A DNA stretch of 64,000 nt from Fontisubflavum oceani (GCF_030407165.1 NZ_CP129111.1:496001-560000), one strand, 5' to 3'. Counted from the stretch's first letter, positions 34,535 through 44,555 are shown. Translations and numbers: made by a program. Notes: generated from the letters alone by a model not told the origin.

Positions 34535-35533
34535 ATGAATGAAATCCTCGGCCTAGACGATGTGGAGGCGCTTGCGCGCGATGCGTTGAAACGTGCAGGT
34601 GCCAGCGATCGGGCGGCGGCCTCCGTCGCGCGATCGACCCGCGCCGCTGAGCGCGACAGTATCCGCAGTCACGGATTGATGTATGTGCCGATTTATGCGG
34701 AACATCTGCGCTGCGGCAAAGTGGAGGGCTTGGCCGAACCAGAGGTCCACCGCCCCAAGCCCAGTGCTGTGAGAGTCGATGCAAAAGATGGCTTTGCACA
34801 TCCGGCGATCGACGCGGGCTTCGACTCTCTGATCGAGGCCGCGACAGCCCAAGGCATCGCCGCGATGACGGTTCATAACAGTTACAATTGTGGCGTTCTG
34901 GGCCATCACGCAGAGCGGATCGCCGACGCTGGATTGTTGGGCCTGTGTTTCACCAATGCGCCAGCGTCGATTGCGCCCTGGGGCGGCAAAACACCGGTCG
35001 TCGGCACCAACCCGTTCGCGCTTGGCGTACCGGATGGTGCGGGCGGGGCAACGCTTGTGATCGACCAATCAGCCAGCGCAATCGCGAAATCTGAGATTAT
35101 GCTGCGCGCACGAGAGGGACGCGCCATCGAAGAGGGTTGGGCGTTTGATGCCACCGGCGCGCCGACGACAGATGCCGAGGCGGCTCTCAAAGGGTCGATG
35201 GCGCCGGCCGGCGGATATAAGGGGTTTGGTGCCGGTTTGATGGTTGAGGTCTTCGCGGCGGCGTTGGCCGGGGCAACTTTGGGCAAAGATGCCTCCCCCT
35301 TCTCGGGCCCACTGGGTGGACCGCCGCGCACCGGGCAATGCTTCATCGCCGTTGAGACAGGCGCGCTGTCTGGCGGCGCTTTTGGTGCACGAATCGAAGA
35401 CTTGGCAGCCGCGATCGCGGACCAAGACGGCGCGCGGCTTCCCGGCAGCACCCGAGCGGCGGCCCGGGCCCGCACGGAGGCGGATGGGGTGATCGTGCCG
35501 CAAGACCTTTTGGAACGGATCATCAACTCATGA
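34535..35533 (+). CDS. Ldh-family NAD(P)-dependent 2-hydroxyacid oxidoreductase
   Basis: A 332-aa member of the malate/L-lactate/ureidoglycolate dehydrogenase (Ldh/YlbC/ComC) family, distinct from Rossmann-type LDH. Markers are RDSIRSHGLMYVPIYAEHL (about 44-62, catalytic His in SHG), VHNSYNCGVLGHHAERIAD, WGGKTPVVGTNPFALGVP and GGYKGFGAGLMVEVFAAAL. It oxidises or reduces a 2-hydroxy/2-oxo acid. ATG 34535 gives the usual N-terminus; ATG 34520 is also possible. It forms an operon with the 566-aa and DUF3726 genes, and a LysR gene follows after 15 bases. Confidence 0.88.
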   Translation: MNEILGLDDVEALARDALKRAGASDRAAASVARSTRAAERDSIRSHGLMYVPIYAEHLRCGKVEGLAEPEVHRPKPSAVRVDAKDGFAHPAIDAGFDSLIEAATAQGIAAMTVHNSYNCGVLGHHAERIADAGLLGLCFTNAPASIAPWGGKTPVVGTNPFALGVPDGAGGATLVIDQSASAIAKSEIMLRAREGRAIEEGWAFDATGAPTTDAEAALKGSMAPAGGYKGFGAGLMVEVFAAALAGATLGKDASPFSGPLGGPPRTGQCFIAVETGALSGGAFGARIEDLAAAIADQDGARLPGSTRAAARARTEADGVIVPQDLLERIINS

Positions 35534-35548
35534 CGAGACGAGGATCAG

Positions 35549-36514
35549 ATGCCTGATAGCGCCCTCAAGGGCGTCTCGATCAAAGGGTTGGAAGTGTTCG
35601 AGGCGCTCGCTCGTACCGGCTCGGTCGCGGGCGCGGCGGAGCGCTTGGGCATGAGCGCCCCCGCAGTCTCGCAACAGTTGAAGAACCTCGATGCGGCTCT
35701 GGGCATTGAGCTCATCGACCATTCGCGCCGCCCGATGACATTGACTGCCGCGGGGCGGCTGTTTTTGCGCCGGGTCGAGGCAGCGTTGTCAGCCCTTCGG
35801 ATGGGACAACGCGATTTGGTGACACTCGACCTGTCAGGGCTTTCGGCACTCAGAATGGGGGTGATCGAAGATTTCGAGAACGAGGTGACACCGACCCTGA
35901 CATCGCGGCTGGCCGAGACTATGCAAAACTGCGCGTTTCGGCTGCAGACCGGGGCGAGCCACGCGATGCAGGCCCTGATCGGTGCGCGAGAATTGGACAT
36001 CGCGATCTGCGCCGCGGGGCGGACGGCCCCGCCCGGAACCGTGACCCATCCGTTGTTGAATGACCCCTACATTCTGGCAGTGCCGCGAGGGACCGATGTC
36101 TCCGCCGGGCTCAATGCCCTTACTGACATGGCCTTTCTTCGGCGGGACATGGATCAGATCATGGGCAAACAGATCGAAGAATATCTCGGTCGCCACGGAT
36201 GGACGCCGCCGCAGCGGTTTGAGATGGATTCCAACCAATCCATCAGCGCCCTGGTCGCAGGGGGCAAGGGCTGGACGATCACAACGCCTTTGAGCCTGCT
36301 CCGCGCCGGGCGGTTTGCGGGCGGCATTGATGCGCATCCTTTGCCCAATGAAGGCGCGTCACGGCAAATCGTTCTCTATGCCAGCGAAGATTGGACTGGC
36401 GATATTCCCGGCCAGATCGCAGCGATTGCACGGGAGTTGATCGCGTTGCATTTCACCACACCTGGACTGGAAGCCATGCCGTGGCTGGCAAGCCAGTTCG
36501 TGGTTCTGGACTGA
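35549..36514 (+). CDS. LysR-family regulator of the GcvA type
   Basis: A 321-aa LysR protein with N-terminal HTH (about 8-65: GLEVFEALARTGSVAGAAER, MSAPAVSQQLKNLDAALG) and a substrate-binding domain (LDIAICAAGRTAPPGTVTHP, SISALVAGGKGWTITTPLSL). It is the fourth gene in the same direction, 15 bases behind the Ldh-family gene, so it is probably co-transcribed and regulates the operon at 32201-35533 or genes elsewhere. Confidence 0.87.
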   Translation: MPDSALKGVSIKGLEVFEALARTGSVAGAAERLGMSAPAVSQQLKNLDAALGIELIDHSRRPMTLTAAGRLFLRRVEAALSALRMGQRDLVTLDLSGLSALRMGVIEDFENEVTPTLTSRLAETMQNCAFRLQTGASHAMQALIGARELDIAICAAGRTAPPGTVTHPLLNDPYILAVPRGTDVSAGLNALTDMAFLRRDMDQIMGKQIEEYLGRHGWTPPQRFEMDSNQSISALVAGGKGWTITTPLSLLRAGRFAGGIDAHPLPNEGASRQIVLYASEDWTGDIPGQIAAIARELIALHFTTPGLEAMPWLASQFVVLD

Positions 36515-37258
36515 CAAATCTGCGTTGATGACCAACCAAATGCGGGACATCGGGTGGGCTTCCAGTTCCGCAAATCACCGAGAATGGGATGATGTTGGGA
36601 GATGTGAACAGGCTGAAACTGATGGGCCACGATGCCGTCGCGGAATCAAATGAGTTTCTTGGCTCGCCACACGAATGATTCTTTCGCAATCGCCGTCGCT
36701 TCGGCGGGACCTGCGACATCGAGTCCAGCGATGCTTTCCGCTTCGTAGGCGACTTCCGCCGCATCGCGGCGGTGTTCGATGGATAGCCTTACAGCGCCGA
36801 TCTAATGAACCCGTTGAAACGCCTCACACTTTTGTGAAATTGAGAAAATATTTACAATTTCTGCGCCGCGACATGAAAACCTGTTACAGGAAAGTCGTGG
36901 AACGTCAGGAAGATGTTCTGGATTTAACGAATTCCTGTAACCTCACGCACATTGGCGCCGTTGCGTAAATGGGGACGTGAGGACCCGGTTCGGAGCCAAT
37001 CATAGGAGGGTTAAGTCGCGCTCATCCGGGGGAGGAGAACAGACCCGGGCGGCCCGCGATGCAACGCTCCAAGAGACGGTTGGGGGAGGCTAGCCATTGA
37101 ATTCGGCCCGATGATGCGGGCCCCGGTCAAAGTCAGCGTATTGCTCGCGCGGCTTTCCGGAAACGCAGAACGCGTCGGGCCCAATGCGGGCCCATCATGG
37201 CTCAACGCGTTTTTGCCGATGGGAACCTGAGCCCGCGACTCTTTAAGGGAGAGAGACC
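36515..37258. other. Long upstream region of acs
   Basis: No complete gene is supported. A 51-codon - strand frame (36646-36801, containing EHRRDAAEVAYEAESIAGLD) reads like real protein but has no start codon and is bounded by stops; it may be a degraded gene or dispersed repeat. The A+T-rich stretch 36820-36900 is a candidate promoter area for acs, and 37010-37250 is a purine-rich leader with two GGGGGAGG-like sites before the acs start. Confidence 0.4.
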
Positions 37259-39194
37259 TTGCCCAAAGACACCCCCGATCTGCTGCCCGGTGCCCATATT
37301 GACGCCGCCCGTTACGAAGAGATGTATGCCGCCTCGGTCAACGACCCGGACGGGTTTTGGGGCGAACACGGGCTGCGGATCGATTGGATCAAGCCCTTCA
37401 CCAAGGTCAAAGACACCTCTTTCGAACATGACAATGTCCATGTGAAATGGTTCGAAGACGGCACGCTGAACGTCTCGGCCAACTGCATTGACCGGCATTT
37501 GGCGACCCGGGGTGATCAGACCGCGATCATCTTTGAGCCTGATGAGCCCGGTGATGAGGCGCAACACATCACCTATAACACGCTGGCCGAAAAGGTCGGC
37601 ACCTTTGCCAATGTTCTGAAAGAATGCGGTGTCAAGAAGGGCGATCGGGTCGTTCTCTATCTCCCGATGATCCCCGAAGCTGCCTATGCCATGCTGGCCT
37701 GTGCCCGGATCGGTGCGATCCACTCCATCGTCTTCGCCGGGTTCTCCGCCGACGCGCTTGGTGCCCGGATCAACGGCTCTGGCGCAAAGCTGGTGATCAC
37801 GGCTGATGGCGCTCCGAGGGGCGGGCGCGTCACCGAGTTGAAAGACAACGTCAACAAGGCGCTTCTGCACAATGTGATCGACACCAAATGTCTGGTCGTG
37901 AAGCGCACGGGTGATCAAGTCGCCTGGGTCGGTGGCCGGGACATCTGGTATGATGATGTTGCCAGCCGCGTCTCATCCGACTGTCCGCCAGAAGAGATGA
38001 GTGCCGAAGATCCGCTGTTCATCCTCTACACCTCTGGCTCAACCGGACAGCCCAAAGGCGTGGTGCACACCACGGGTGGCTACATCGTCTATGCGTCGAT
38101 GACCCATCAATACAGCTTCGACTATCATGACGGCGACATCTTCTGGTGCACGGCGGATGTGGGCTGGGTCACGGGTCACAGCTATATTGTCTATGGCCCG
38201 CTGGCCAATGGCGCCACGACCCTGATGTTCGAAGGCGTGCCGACCTATCCGGATGCGGGCCGCTTCTGGCAGGTCTGCGAGAAACACAAGGTCAATCAGT
38301 TCTATACGGCCCCCACAGCGATCCGGGCACTGATGGCCAAGGGCACCAGCTTTGTTGAGAAATACGACCTCAGCAGCCTGAAACTGCTTGGCACCGTGGG
38401 GGAGAACATCAACCCCGAGGCCTGGAACTGGTACAACGAGAATGTCGGCAAGGGGAAATGCCCGATCGTCGACACCTGGTGGCAGACCGAAACTGGCGGC
38501 CACATGATGACGCCGCTGCCCGGCGCCCACGAGCTGGAAGCCCGGCGCGGCGCAGAAACCCTTCTTCGGTGTGCAGCCGCTGGTGTTGGAGCCAACCTCT
38601 GGCGAGATCATCGAAGGCAACGATGTTGAGGGCGTTCTGGTGCTGAAAGACAGCTGGCCGGGTCAGATGCGCACCGTCTGGGGCGATCATGACCGCTTCG
38701 TGAAGACCTATTTCAGCGACTACAAAGGCTACTACTTCTCGGGTGATGGCTGCCGCCGCGACGCGGATGGCGAGTATTGGATCACCGGCCGCGTCGATGA
38801 TGTGATCAACGTCTCTGGCCACCGTATGGGGACAGCCGAGGTTGAATCCGCGCTTGTCGCGCATGAGACCGTTTCGGAGGCCGCAGTGGTCGGCTACCCG
38901 CATCCCGTGAAAGGTCAGGGCATCTATTGCTACGTGACCTTGATGAATGATGAGACGCCATCGGATGAGCTGAAAGTGACGCTCTCGAACTGGGTGCGCC
39001 GTGAAATCGGCCCGATTGCCAAACCGGATGTCATTCAATGGGCCCCCGGCCTGCCAAAGACCCGCTCCGGCAAGATCATGCGGCGCATTCTGCGCAAGAT
39101 TGCTGAGAATGATTTCGGGTCGCTTGGGGATACTTCGACACTGGCCGATCCTTCGGTGGTCGACGAGTTGATCGAAAACCGGGCCAATAAGTGA
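37259..39194 (+). CDS. acs: Acetyl-CoA synthetase, with one single-base insertion
   Basis: AMP-forming acetate-CoA ligase. N-terminal ACAS domain (YEEMYAASVNDPDGFWGEHG), P-loop ILYTSGSTGQPKGVVHTTGG, DTWWQTETGGHMMTPLPG, and the C-terminal GDGCRRDADGEYWITGRVDD and acetylatable KTRSGKIMRR motif. After PGAHEL the frame breaks; removing one G at 38536-38537 joins the halves to PGAHELKPGAAQKPFFGVQP and a length of about 644 aa, standard for Acs. The start is TTG 37259 behind AAGGGAGAGAG. It heads a run of + strand genes for adenylate kinase, symporter subunits and putative regulators. The insertion is probably an assembly error. Confidence 0.93.
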
Positions 39195-39204
39195 GACGGG
39201 TCAG

Positions 39205-39893
39205 ATGACAGCAGAGACCATCACCCGCCCCGTAAACCTGATTTTGCTCGGCCCCCCGGGGCCGGCAAAGGCACGCAAGCCCGGATGCTCGAAGAGCGGT
39301 TCGGGCTCGTGCAGCTTTCCACCGGTGATTTGCTGCGCGGCGCGGTTGCCGCAGGCACACCTGCGGGCCTGGCGGCGAAAGCCGTTATGGAAGCTGGCGA
39401 GCTGGTCTCTGATGAGATCGTGCTGGCGGTGCTCAAAGAGCGACTGGAGCAGCCGGATGTCACCAAAGGCACGATCCTCGATGGCTTTCCTCGGACAGAT
39501 GCACAGGCCGAGGCGCTGGACCGGCTTTTGACCGAGAAGGATCAGAAGATCGACGCGGTGATCAGCCTTGAGGTGGATGACGAGGCGATGATCGCCCGTG
39601 TGGCCGGGCGCTACACCTGCGCCGCCTGTGGCGAGGGCTATCACGATGATTTCAAACAGCCCAAAGCCGAAGGGGTTTGCGACAAATGCGGCGGGACGGA
39701 GATGAAGCGCCGCGCCGATGACAATGCGGAAACGGTGCGCACGCGGCTTCAGGCCTATCACGCGCAAACCGCCCCGCTGATCGACTATTACGCCGCGCGC
39801 GATGCGCTGACCGAGGTGCCTGCCATGGGCAGCATCGACGACATCGCCACGGCACTTGACGCCATCGTCGGGGAACTGACGACGGCGTCTTAA
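39205..39893 (+). CDS. adk: Adenylate kinase with zinc-finger LID, with one single-base deletion
   Basis: Converts AMP + ATP to 2 ADP. The Walker A loop is broken: LILLGPPG is in one frame and KGTQARMLEERFGL in the next. Adding one G to the GGGG run at 39258-39261 gives GPPGAGKGTQAR and a protein of about 229 aa. Other motifs: STGDLLRGAV, LDGFPRTDAQAEAL, and a four-cysteine LID (CAAC and CDKC, about 137-166). The gene sits 10 bases after acs, which makes AMP; a local Adk would remove it. It may be a second copy beside the usual adk in the ribosomal protein region. Confidence 0.9.
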
Positions 39894-39994
39894 CCAGAAT
39901 TCGCCGCGGCCCGAACCAGACATCGGGTGGCGGCGGGTACCAAGTCCGTCAGGTCAAGGAGGGCCTGCCGGACGTCACTCGAAGGGAGTAAGCA

Positions 39995-40255
39995 ATGGCA
40001 GAACAGCCAAATAATAACGCATACTGGTCTGCGAACATCCGCCTGGTCACCATCTGCTTGGTGATCTGGGCGATTGCGTCGTACGGCTTTGCGATCCTAT
40101 TGCGCCCGCTTCTCAGCGGTATTGCAGTGGGCGGAACCGATCTGGGCTTCTGGTTTGCCCAGCAGGGATCGATCCTCGTCTTCCTGTTCCTGATCTTCTT
40201 CTACGCCTGGCGTATGAATAAGCTCGATAAGGAACATGGCGTGGACGAAGAGTAA
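39995..40255 (+). CDS. DUF4212 small subunit of sodium:solute symporter
   Basis: An 86-aa protein with two membrane helices and the family motif YWSANIRLVTICLVIWAI (about 10-27) and GSILVFLFLIFFYAWRMN. This family (Na_symport_sm) is always encoded just before a large sodium:solute symporter subunit of the VC_2705 type. It starts after AGGGAG and ends 15 bases before the symporter gene. It is presumably needed for its assembly or activity at the inner membrane. Confidence 0.9.
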   Translation: MAEQPNNNAYWSANIRLVTICLVIWAIASYGFAILLRPLLSGIAVGGTDLGFWFAQQGSILVFLFLIFFYAWRMNKLDKEHGVDEE

Positions 40256-40270
40256 GGGACGGACCAGACC

Positions 40271-42040
40271 ATGGATCAGACAACACTCAATATTATCGTG
40301 GTGGGGCTGTCTTTCTGCCTCTACTTCGGTATCGCGATTTGGGCCCGCGCGGGCTCCACATCGGAGTTTTACGCCGCCGGTCGCGGCGTGAACCCAGTCG
40401 TCAACGGGATGGCAACGGCGGCGGACTGGATGTCGGCGGCCTCGTTCATCTCGATGGCGGGCCTTATTGCCTTCGTTGGCTACAACAACTCCACCTTCCT
40501 GATGGGTTGGACCGGCGGCTATGTGCTTATGGCGATGCTGCTTGCGCCCTACTTGCGGAAGTTCGGCAAGTTCACGGTGCCGGAATTCATCGGTGATCGG
40601 TATTACTCCAACACGGCCCGCGTGGTGGCGGTGGTCTGCCTCATCGTGATCTCGGTGACCTACGTGATCGGTCAGATGACCGGCGCTGGCGTGGCTTTCT
40701 CGCGCTTCCTGGAAGTGGATGTGACCACCGGCCTGATCATCGCATCGGCAACCGTGTTCGTTTACGCGGTTCTGGGCGGTATGAAAGGCATCACCTACAC
40801 TCAGGTGGCGCAGTACTGCGTTCTGATTATCGCCTACACGATTCCGGCGATCTTCATCTCGCTGCAGCTGACCGGCAACCCGATCCCGGGTCTGGGTCTG
40901 TTCTCGGAGCACACTGCGTCGGGTCAGCCTCTGCTTGTCACGCTGGACGGTCTGCTGACCGATCTGGGCTTCAACGAGTACACCACGGGGACCAGCCCCT
41001 GGCTGATGGCGCTCTTCACCTTGTCGCTGATGATCGGTACCGCAGGTCTGCCGCACGTGATCATCCGCTTCTTCACGGTGCCGAAAGTGGCCGACGCCCG
41101 TTGGTCCGCTGGTTGGGCGTTGGTGTTCATCGCACTGCTGTATCTGACCGCACCTGCGGTTGGGGCCATGGCGCGCCTGAACATCACCACCACGATGTGG
41201 CCCGAAGGTGTGCAAGGTGAAGCCGTTGCGGCAGATGAGTTGCCGGATTGGTTCCAGACCTGGTCTGTGACTGGCCTTTTGGCGGTCGAAGACAAAAACG
41301 GCGACGGTCGGATCCAGTACTACAACGACAACTCCGAAGAGATGCAGGCCCTGGCGGCCGAGCGTGGCTGGGAGGGCAATGAGCTTGTCACCTTCAACCG
41401 TGACATCCTCGTGCTCGCCAACCCAGAGATTGCGCAGCTTCCGGGCTGGGTCATCGCGTTGATCGCGGCCGGCGGTCTGGCGGCGGCGCTGTCCACAGCG
41501 GCGGGTCTTCTTCTGGCGATCTCGTCGGCGATCTCGCACGACCTCATCAAGTCGACGATCAATCCGGATATTTCCGAACGCGGTGAACTTCTTGCCGCCC
41601 GGATATCGATGGCCGGTGCGATTGTGTTGGCGACCTATCTGGGCCTGAACCCACCAGGCTTTGCGGCGCAAACCGTGGCCCTGGCCTTCGGTCTCGCGGC
41701 GGCGTCGCTCTTCCCGACGCTGATGATGGGGATCTTCTCCAAACGGATGAACTCCGCCGGGGCGACCTGGGGGATGCTGGCCGGTCTGATCGTGACCTGC
41801 TTGTATCTGTTCACCTATCTGGGCTGGTTCTTCATTCCTGGCACCAACATGCTGGAGAACACCTCGGCGAACTACCTGTTCGGCATTCCGCCGACTCATT
41901 TCGGGCCAATCGGTGCGCTGGCCAACTTCCTGGTTGCGTATCTTGTGTCGCGGGCAACCGCTGCGCCGCCACAGGAAATCCAGGACCTCGTGGAATCCGT
42001 TCGGATCCCGCGTGGCGCTGGCGCTGCGGTGGATCACTAG
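40271..42040 (+). CDS. Sodium:solute symporter, VC_2705/ActP-like large subunit
   Basis: A 589-aa SSS-family transporter with about 13 helices: FYAAGRGVNPVVNGMATAAD, WTGGYVLMAMLLAPYLRKFG, GLPHVIIRFFTVPKVADARW, and the Na+-site helix AAGGLAAALSTAAGLLLAIS. A soluble insert (about 320-385, EDKNGDGRIQYYNDNSEEMQ) carries an EF-hand-like DKNGDGRI loop, which hints at Ca2+ binding. Proximity to acs suggests acetate or another short carboxylate as substrate. A strong terminator follows at 42089. Confidence 0.9.
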   Translation: MDQTTLNIIVVGLSFCLYFGIAIWARAGSTSEFYAAGRGVNPVVNGMATAADWMSAASFISMAGLIAFVGYNNSTFLMGWTGGYVLMAMLLAPYLRKFGKFTVPEFIGDRYYSNTARVVAVVCLIVISVTYVIGQMTGAGVAFSRFLEVDVTTGLIIASATVFVYAVLGGMKGITYTQVAQYCVLIIAYTIPAIFISLQLTGNPIPGLGLFSEHTASGQPLLVTLDGLLTDLGFNEYTTGTSPWLMALFTLSLMIGTAGLPHVIIRFFTVPKVADARWSAGWALVFIALLYLTAPAVGAMARLNITTTMWPEGVQGEAVAADELPDWFQTWSVTGLLAVEDKNGDGRIQYYNDNSEEMQALAAERGWEGNELVTFNRDILVLANPEIAQLPGWVIALIAAGGLAAALSTAAGLLLAISSAISHDLIKSTINPDISERGELLAARISMAGAIVLATYLGLNPPGFAAQTVALAFGLAAASLFPTLMMGIFSKRMNSAGATWGMLAGLIVTCLYLFTYLGWFFIPGTNMLENTSANYLFGIPPTHFGPIGALANFLVAYLVSRATAAPPQEIQDLVESVRIPRGAGAAVDH

Positions 42041-42088
42041 GGGATCGCCCATTAGGGCCTGCGACACCGTGGGCCCTATCACAACATG

Positions 42089-42122
42089 GGCGCATCCCGC
42101 CTGATCGGGATGCGCCTTTTTT
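42089..42122 (+). terminator. Rho-independent terminator after the symporter gene
   Basis: GGCGCATCCCG (42089-42099) pairs perfectly with CGGGATGCGCC (42106-42116) over a 6-base loop, followed by six T. It ends the acs-adk-symporter transcript, at least partly, before the CBS/DUF294 gene at 42132, so read-through or a separate promoter must supply the next genes. Confidence 0.92.
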
Positions 42123-42131
42123 CTTAACTGG

Positions 42132-43958
42132 ATGATCAGACCCATGACCATCGATCTTGAGACATTGCTGACCCAGACGCACCCCTATGACAGCTTGCCG
42201 CCCGAAGATCAGGCGTTGCTGGCCGGGGATTTGGCGGAGCTGACCCTCGAGGCCGGTCAGGCAGTCTATAAGGTCGGAGAGTTGCAAGATGCGCTCTATC
42301 TGATCTTGAGCGGCCAGGTGCATATCACAGATACGACCGGCGCGCTTGTCTCGATCCTTGGCCCCAAGAACTCCTTTGGCGAGCGTGGCTTGATGAAAGA
42401 TGGCTTTGCCGCCGTGACCGCAACGGCGGCAGAAGCGACAACTCTGGTAGCGATCCCGGCGGAGACCTTCCGCCGGCTTGTCTCGGATCACCCATCGATC
42501 AAGCGCTTCTTTGATCGTTCCAGGCCCGCGCAAACCCGCAAGCAAGACCTTATGACCTTGGTCATCGCCGATGTGATGACCCGCAATCCGATCACATGCG
42601 CGCCCTCAACCAGCCTCATGTCCGCGGCGCAGAAGATGCGCGATCGCAAGGTCTCCTGTCTGGTCATCTATGACGACGGTGTCTTATCGGGGATTTTAAC
42701 CACTAAGGACCTGACCAACCGGGTCCTTGCCGAGGGGCTCTCCTATGACACGCCGCTTGGCGACGTGATGACAGCCAACCCACTCACTCTGCCGCCGACG
42801 GCCCTGGTCTCGGACGTGCTGATGGCGATGATCGAGCGGCGGATCAGCCACATGCCGGTGGTGGATGGCGGCAAGCTGGTCGGCATCCTCAGTCAGACGG
42901 ATCTGACCCGGTTGCAGGCCACTTCCTCGGCCTCCTTGATCAGTGAGATCGCCGTGGCACCGGACAGCGCCACCATCGCGAAGATCGTCGCGCGCATCCC
43001 GGATTTCCTGGTGCAACTGGTCGGGGCCCATAATGCGCATCAGGTGGTCACCCGTCTGATCACCGATATCGGCGACGCGGCAACGCGGCGGCTTCTGAGC
43101 CTTGCCGAAGAGACACTTGGGCCGCCGCCGGTGCCCTATCTCTGGCTCGCCTGCGGTAGTCAGGGGCGACAGGAGCAGACCGGCGTCAGCGATCAGGACA
43201 ACTGCCTGATCCTCGACGACGCCGCGACGGAGGCAGATGACGCCTATTTCGCCGCTCTGGCCAAATTCGTCTCGGATGGGCTGGATGAGGCTGGGTATTT
43301 CTATTGCCCCGGCGATATGATGGCGACCAACCCGAAATGGCGGCAGCCGCTCAAGGTCTGGCGGCGCTATTTCAGCGGCTGGATCCACAAACCCGACCCT
43401 GAGGCGCAGATGCTGGCCAGCGTCATGTATGACCTGCGCCCAATTGGGGGTGAAGAGAGCCTGTTCGCGGGTCTTCAGGAAGAGACGCTCGCGCTGTCCT
43501 CGAAGAACAGCATCTTCGTGGCGCATATGATCTCCAACTCGCTGAAACACACACCACCGCTTGGCCTGTTCCGCGGCTTTGCCACTGTCCGCTCGGGTGA
43601 GCACAAGAACACCATTGATCTCAAACACAATGGTGTGGTCCCCGTCGTCGATTTGGGCCGGATCTATGCCCTGCAAGGAGAACTGACCCAGGCCAATACC
43701 CGGGCCCGGCTGGTCGCGGCTGTGGAGGCCGGGATTATCTCAAGCACCGGCGGGCGTGACCTGATCGACGCCTATGATATGATCGCCGATACGCGGCTTG
43801 CGCATCAAGCCGCGCAGATCAAACACGGCGAGAAACCAGACAATTTCATGTCCCCCAGTGACCTCAGTGATTTCGAGCGCAGCCATCTGCGCGACGCCTT
43901 TGTGGTGATCAAAACCATGCAATCGGCCGCCGGATCGCGCGGCGGACCGCTGAGCTAA
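42132..43958 (+). CDS. Cyclic-nucleotide-binding, twin-CBS, DUF294 nucleotidyltransferase protein
   Basis: The 608-aa protein has a cNMP-binding domain (about 15-120, FGERGLMKDGFAAVTA), two CBS motifs (about 148-205, DVMTRNPITCAPSTSLMSAA; 211-263, ISHMPVVDGGKLVGILSQTD), a DUF294 nucleotidyltransferase domain (GSQGRQEQTGVSDQDNCLI, about 338-356, as in GlnD) and a DUF294_C helical domain to the end. The CBS pair usually senses adenylates. It is predicted to uridylylate or adenylylate a partner in response to nucleotides. ATG 42144 is an alternative start. The next two genes follow within 16 and 53 bases. Confidence 0.9.
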   Translation: MIRPMTIDLETLLTQTHPYDSLPPEDQALLAGDLAELTLEAGQAVYKVGELQDALYLILSGQVHITDTTGALVSILGPKNSFGERGLMKDGFAAVTATAAEATTLVAIPAETFRRLVSDHPSIKRFFDRSRPAQTRKQDLMTLVIADVMTRNPITCAPSTSLMSAAQKMRDRKVSCLVIYDDGVLSGILTTKDLTNRVLAEGLSYDTPLGDVMTANPLTLPPTALVSDVLMAMIERRISHMPVVDGGKLVGILSQTDLTRLQATSSASLISEIAVAPDSATIAKIVARIPDFLVQLVGAHNAHQVVTRLITDIGDAATRRLLSLAEETLGPPPVPYLWLACGSQGRQEQTGVSDQDNCLILDDAATEADDAYFAALAKFVSDGLDEAGYFYCPGDMMATNPKWRQPLKVWRRYFSGWIHKPDPEAQMLASVMYDLRPIGGEESLFAGLQEETLALSSKNSIFVAHMISNSLKHTPPLGLFRGFATVRSGEHKNTIDLKHNGVVPVVDLGRIYALQGELTQANTRARLVAAVEAGIISSTGGRDLIDAYDMIADTRLAHQAAQIKHGEKPDNFMSPSDLSDFERSHLRDAFVVIKTMQSAAGSRGGPLS

Positions 43959-43974
43959 CAAGAAAGAGACGCGC

Positions 43975-44502
43975 ATGTTCCTCTCCCTCATGGCCACGCT
44001 GTTCGCCGGTTTCGCCGGCGCTGGCATGGTGTTGCTGCTTCGGACGGTGCTGAAAGATCGGATCCCGAAATGGGCCACGCCGGTGGCCGCCGGTGCCGCG
44101 ATGATCGCGGCCACGATTGGCAGCGAGTACTCTTGGTATGACACCACCCGGCAGGCCCTGCCGGAGGGAATGGAGGTCGTCGCAACCCGAGAAAACACAT
44201 CCTGGTGGCGGCCTTGGACCTATGCCGCACCTTATGTCGATGGATTCGTGGCCCTGGATCGTGTCTCGGTTCGCACCAATGACGCCGCACCGGGCGTCCA
44301 TCTGCTGAACCTTTATGTCTTTGGCCGGTGGGCCGCGACAACCGAGATCCCATCACTGGTGGATTGCCTGGAAAACCGCCGGGCCGATGTGATCGACGGT
44401 GTGGAATTTGATCAAGACGGCGCACCGCTCAACGCCGATTGGCGGGATGTGCCCGAGGATGACGCACTGCTCAGTGCCGTTTGCACGGAGGCCACGAGCT
44501 AG
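43975..44502 (+). CDS. Uncharacterised protein with two membrane helices
   Basis: A 175-aa protein with two N-terminal helices (about 2-24 and 34-48) and a C-terminal domain of about 125 aa (SEYSWYDTTRQALPEGMEVV, WWRPWTYAAPYVDGFVALDR, IPSLVDCLENRRADVIDGV) that looks extracytoplasmic. I do not recognise a characterised family. An AAAGAGA ribosome site precedes ATG 43975. It lies between the DUF294 gene and the exonuclease gene and probably works with them. Confidence 0.75.
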   Translation: MFLSLMATLFAGFAGAGMVLLLRTVLKDRIPKWATPVAAGAAMIAATIGSEYSWYDTTRQALPEGMEVVATRENTSWWRPWTYAAPYVDGFVALDRVSVRTNDAAPGVHLLNLYVFGRWAATTEIPSLVDCLENRRADVIDGVEFDQDGAPLNADWRDVPEDDALLSAVCTEATS

Positions 44503-44555
44503 ACGACACGGCCGGGAGGGGCCAATCCGCGCGGGTAGAAGGAGGCCCGCAGTCC

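Noticed and set aside
39258..39261. Programmed frameshifting in adk or acs
   Set aside because: No slippery heptamer with downstream pseudoknot is evident, and a programmed shift inside the Walker A loop has no precedent that I know of.
40097..42151. A 684-codon open frame antisense to the symporter gene
   Set aside because: It mirrors a clear sodium:solute symporter gene, its translation is rich in Arg, His, Gln and Gly with no domain, and such frames are common opposite GC-rich genes.
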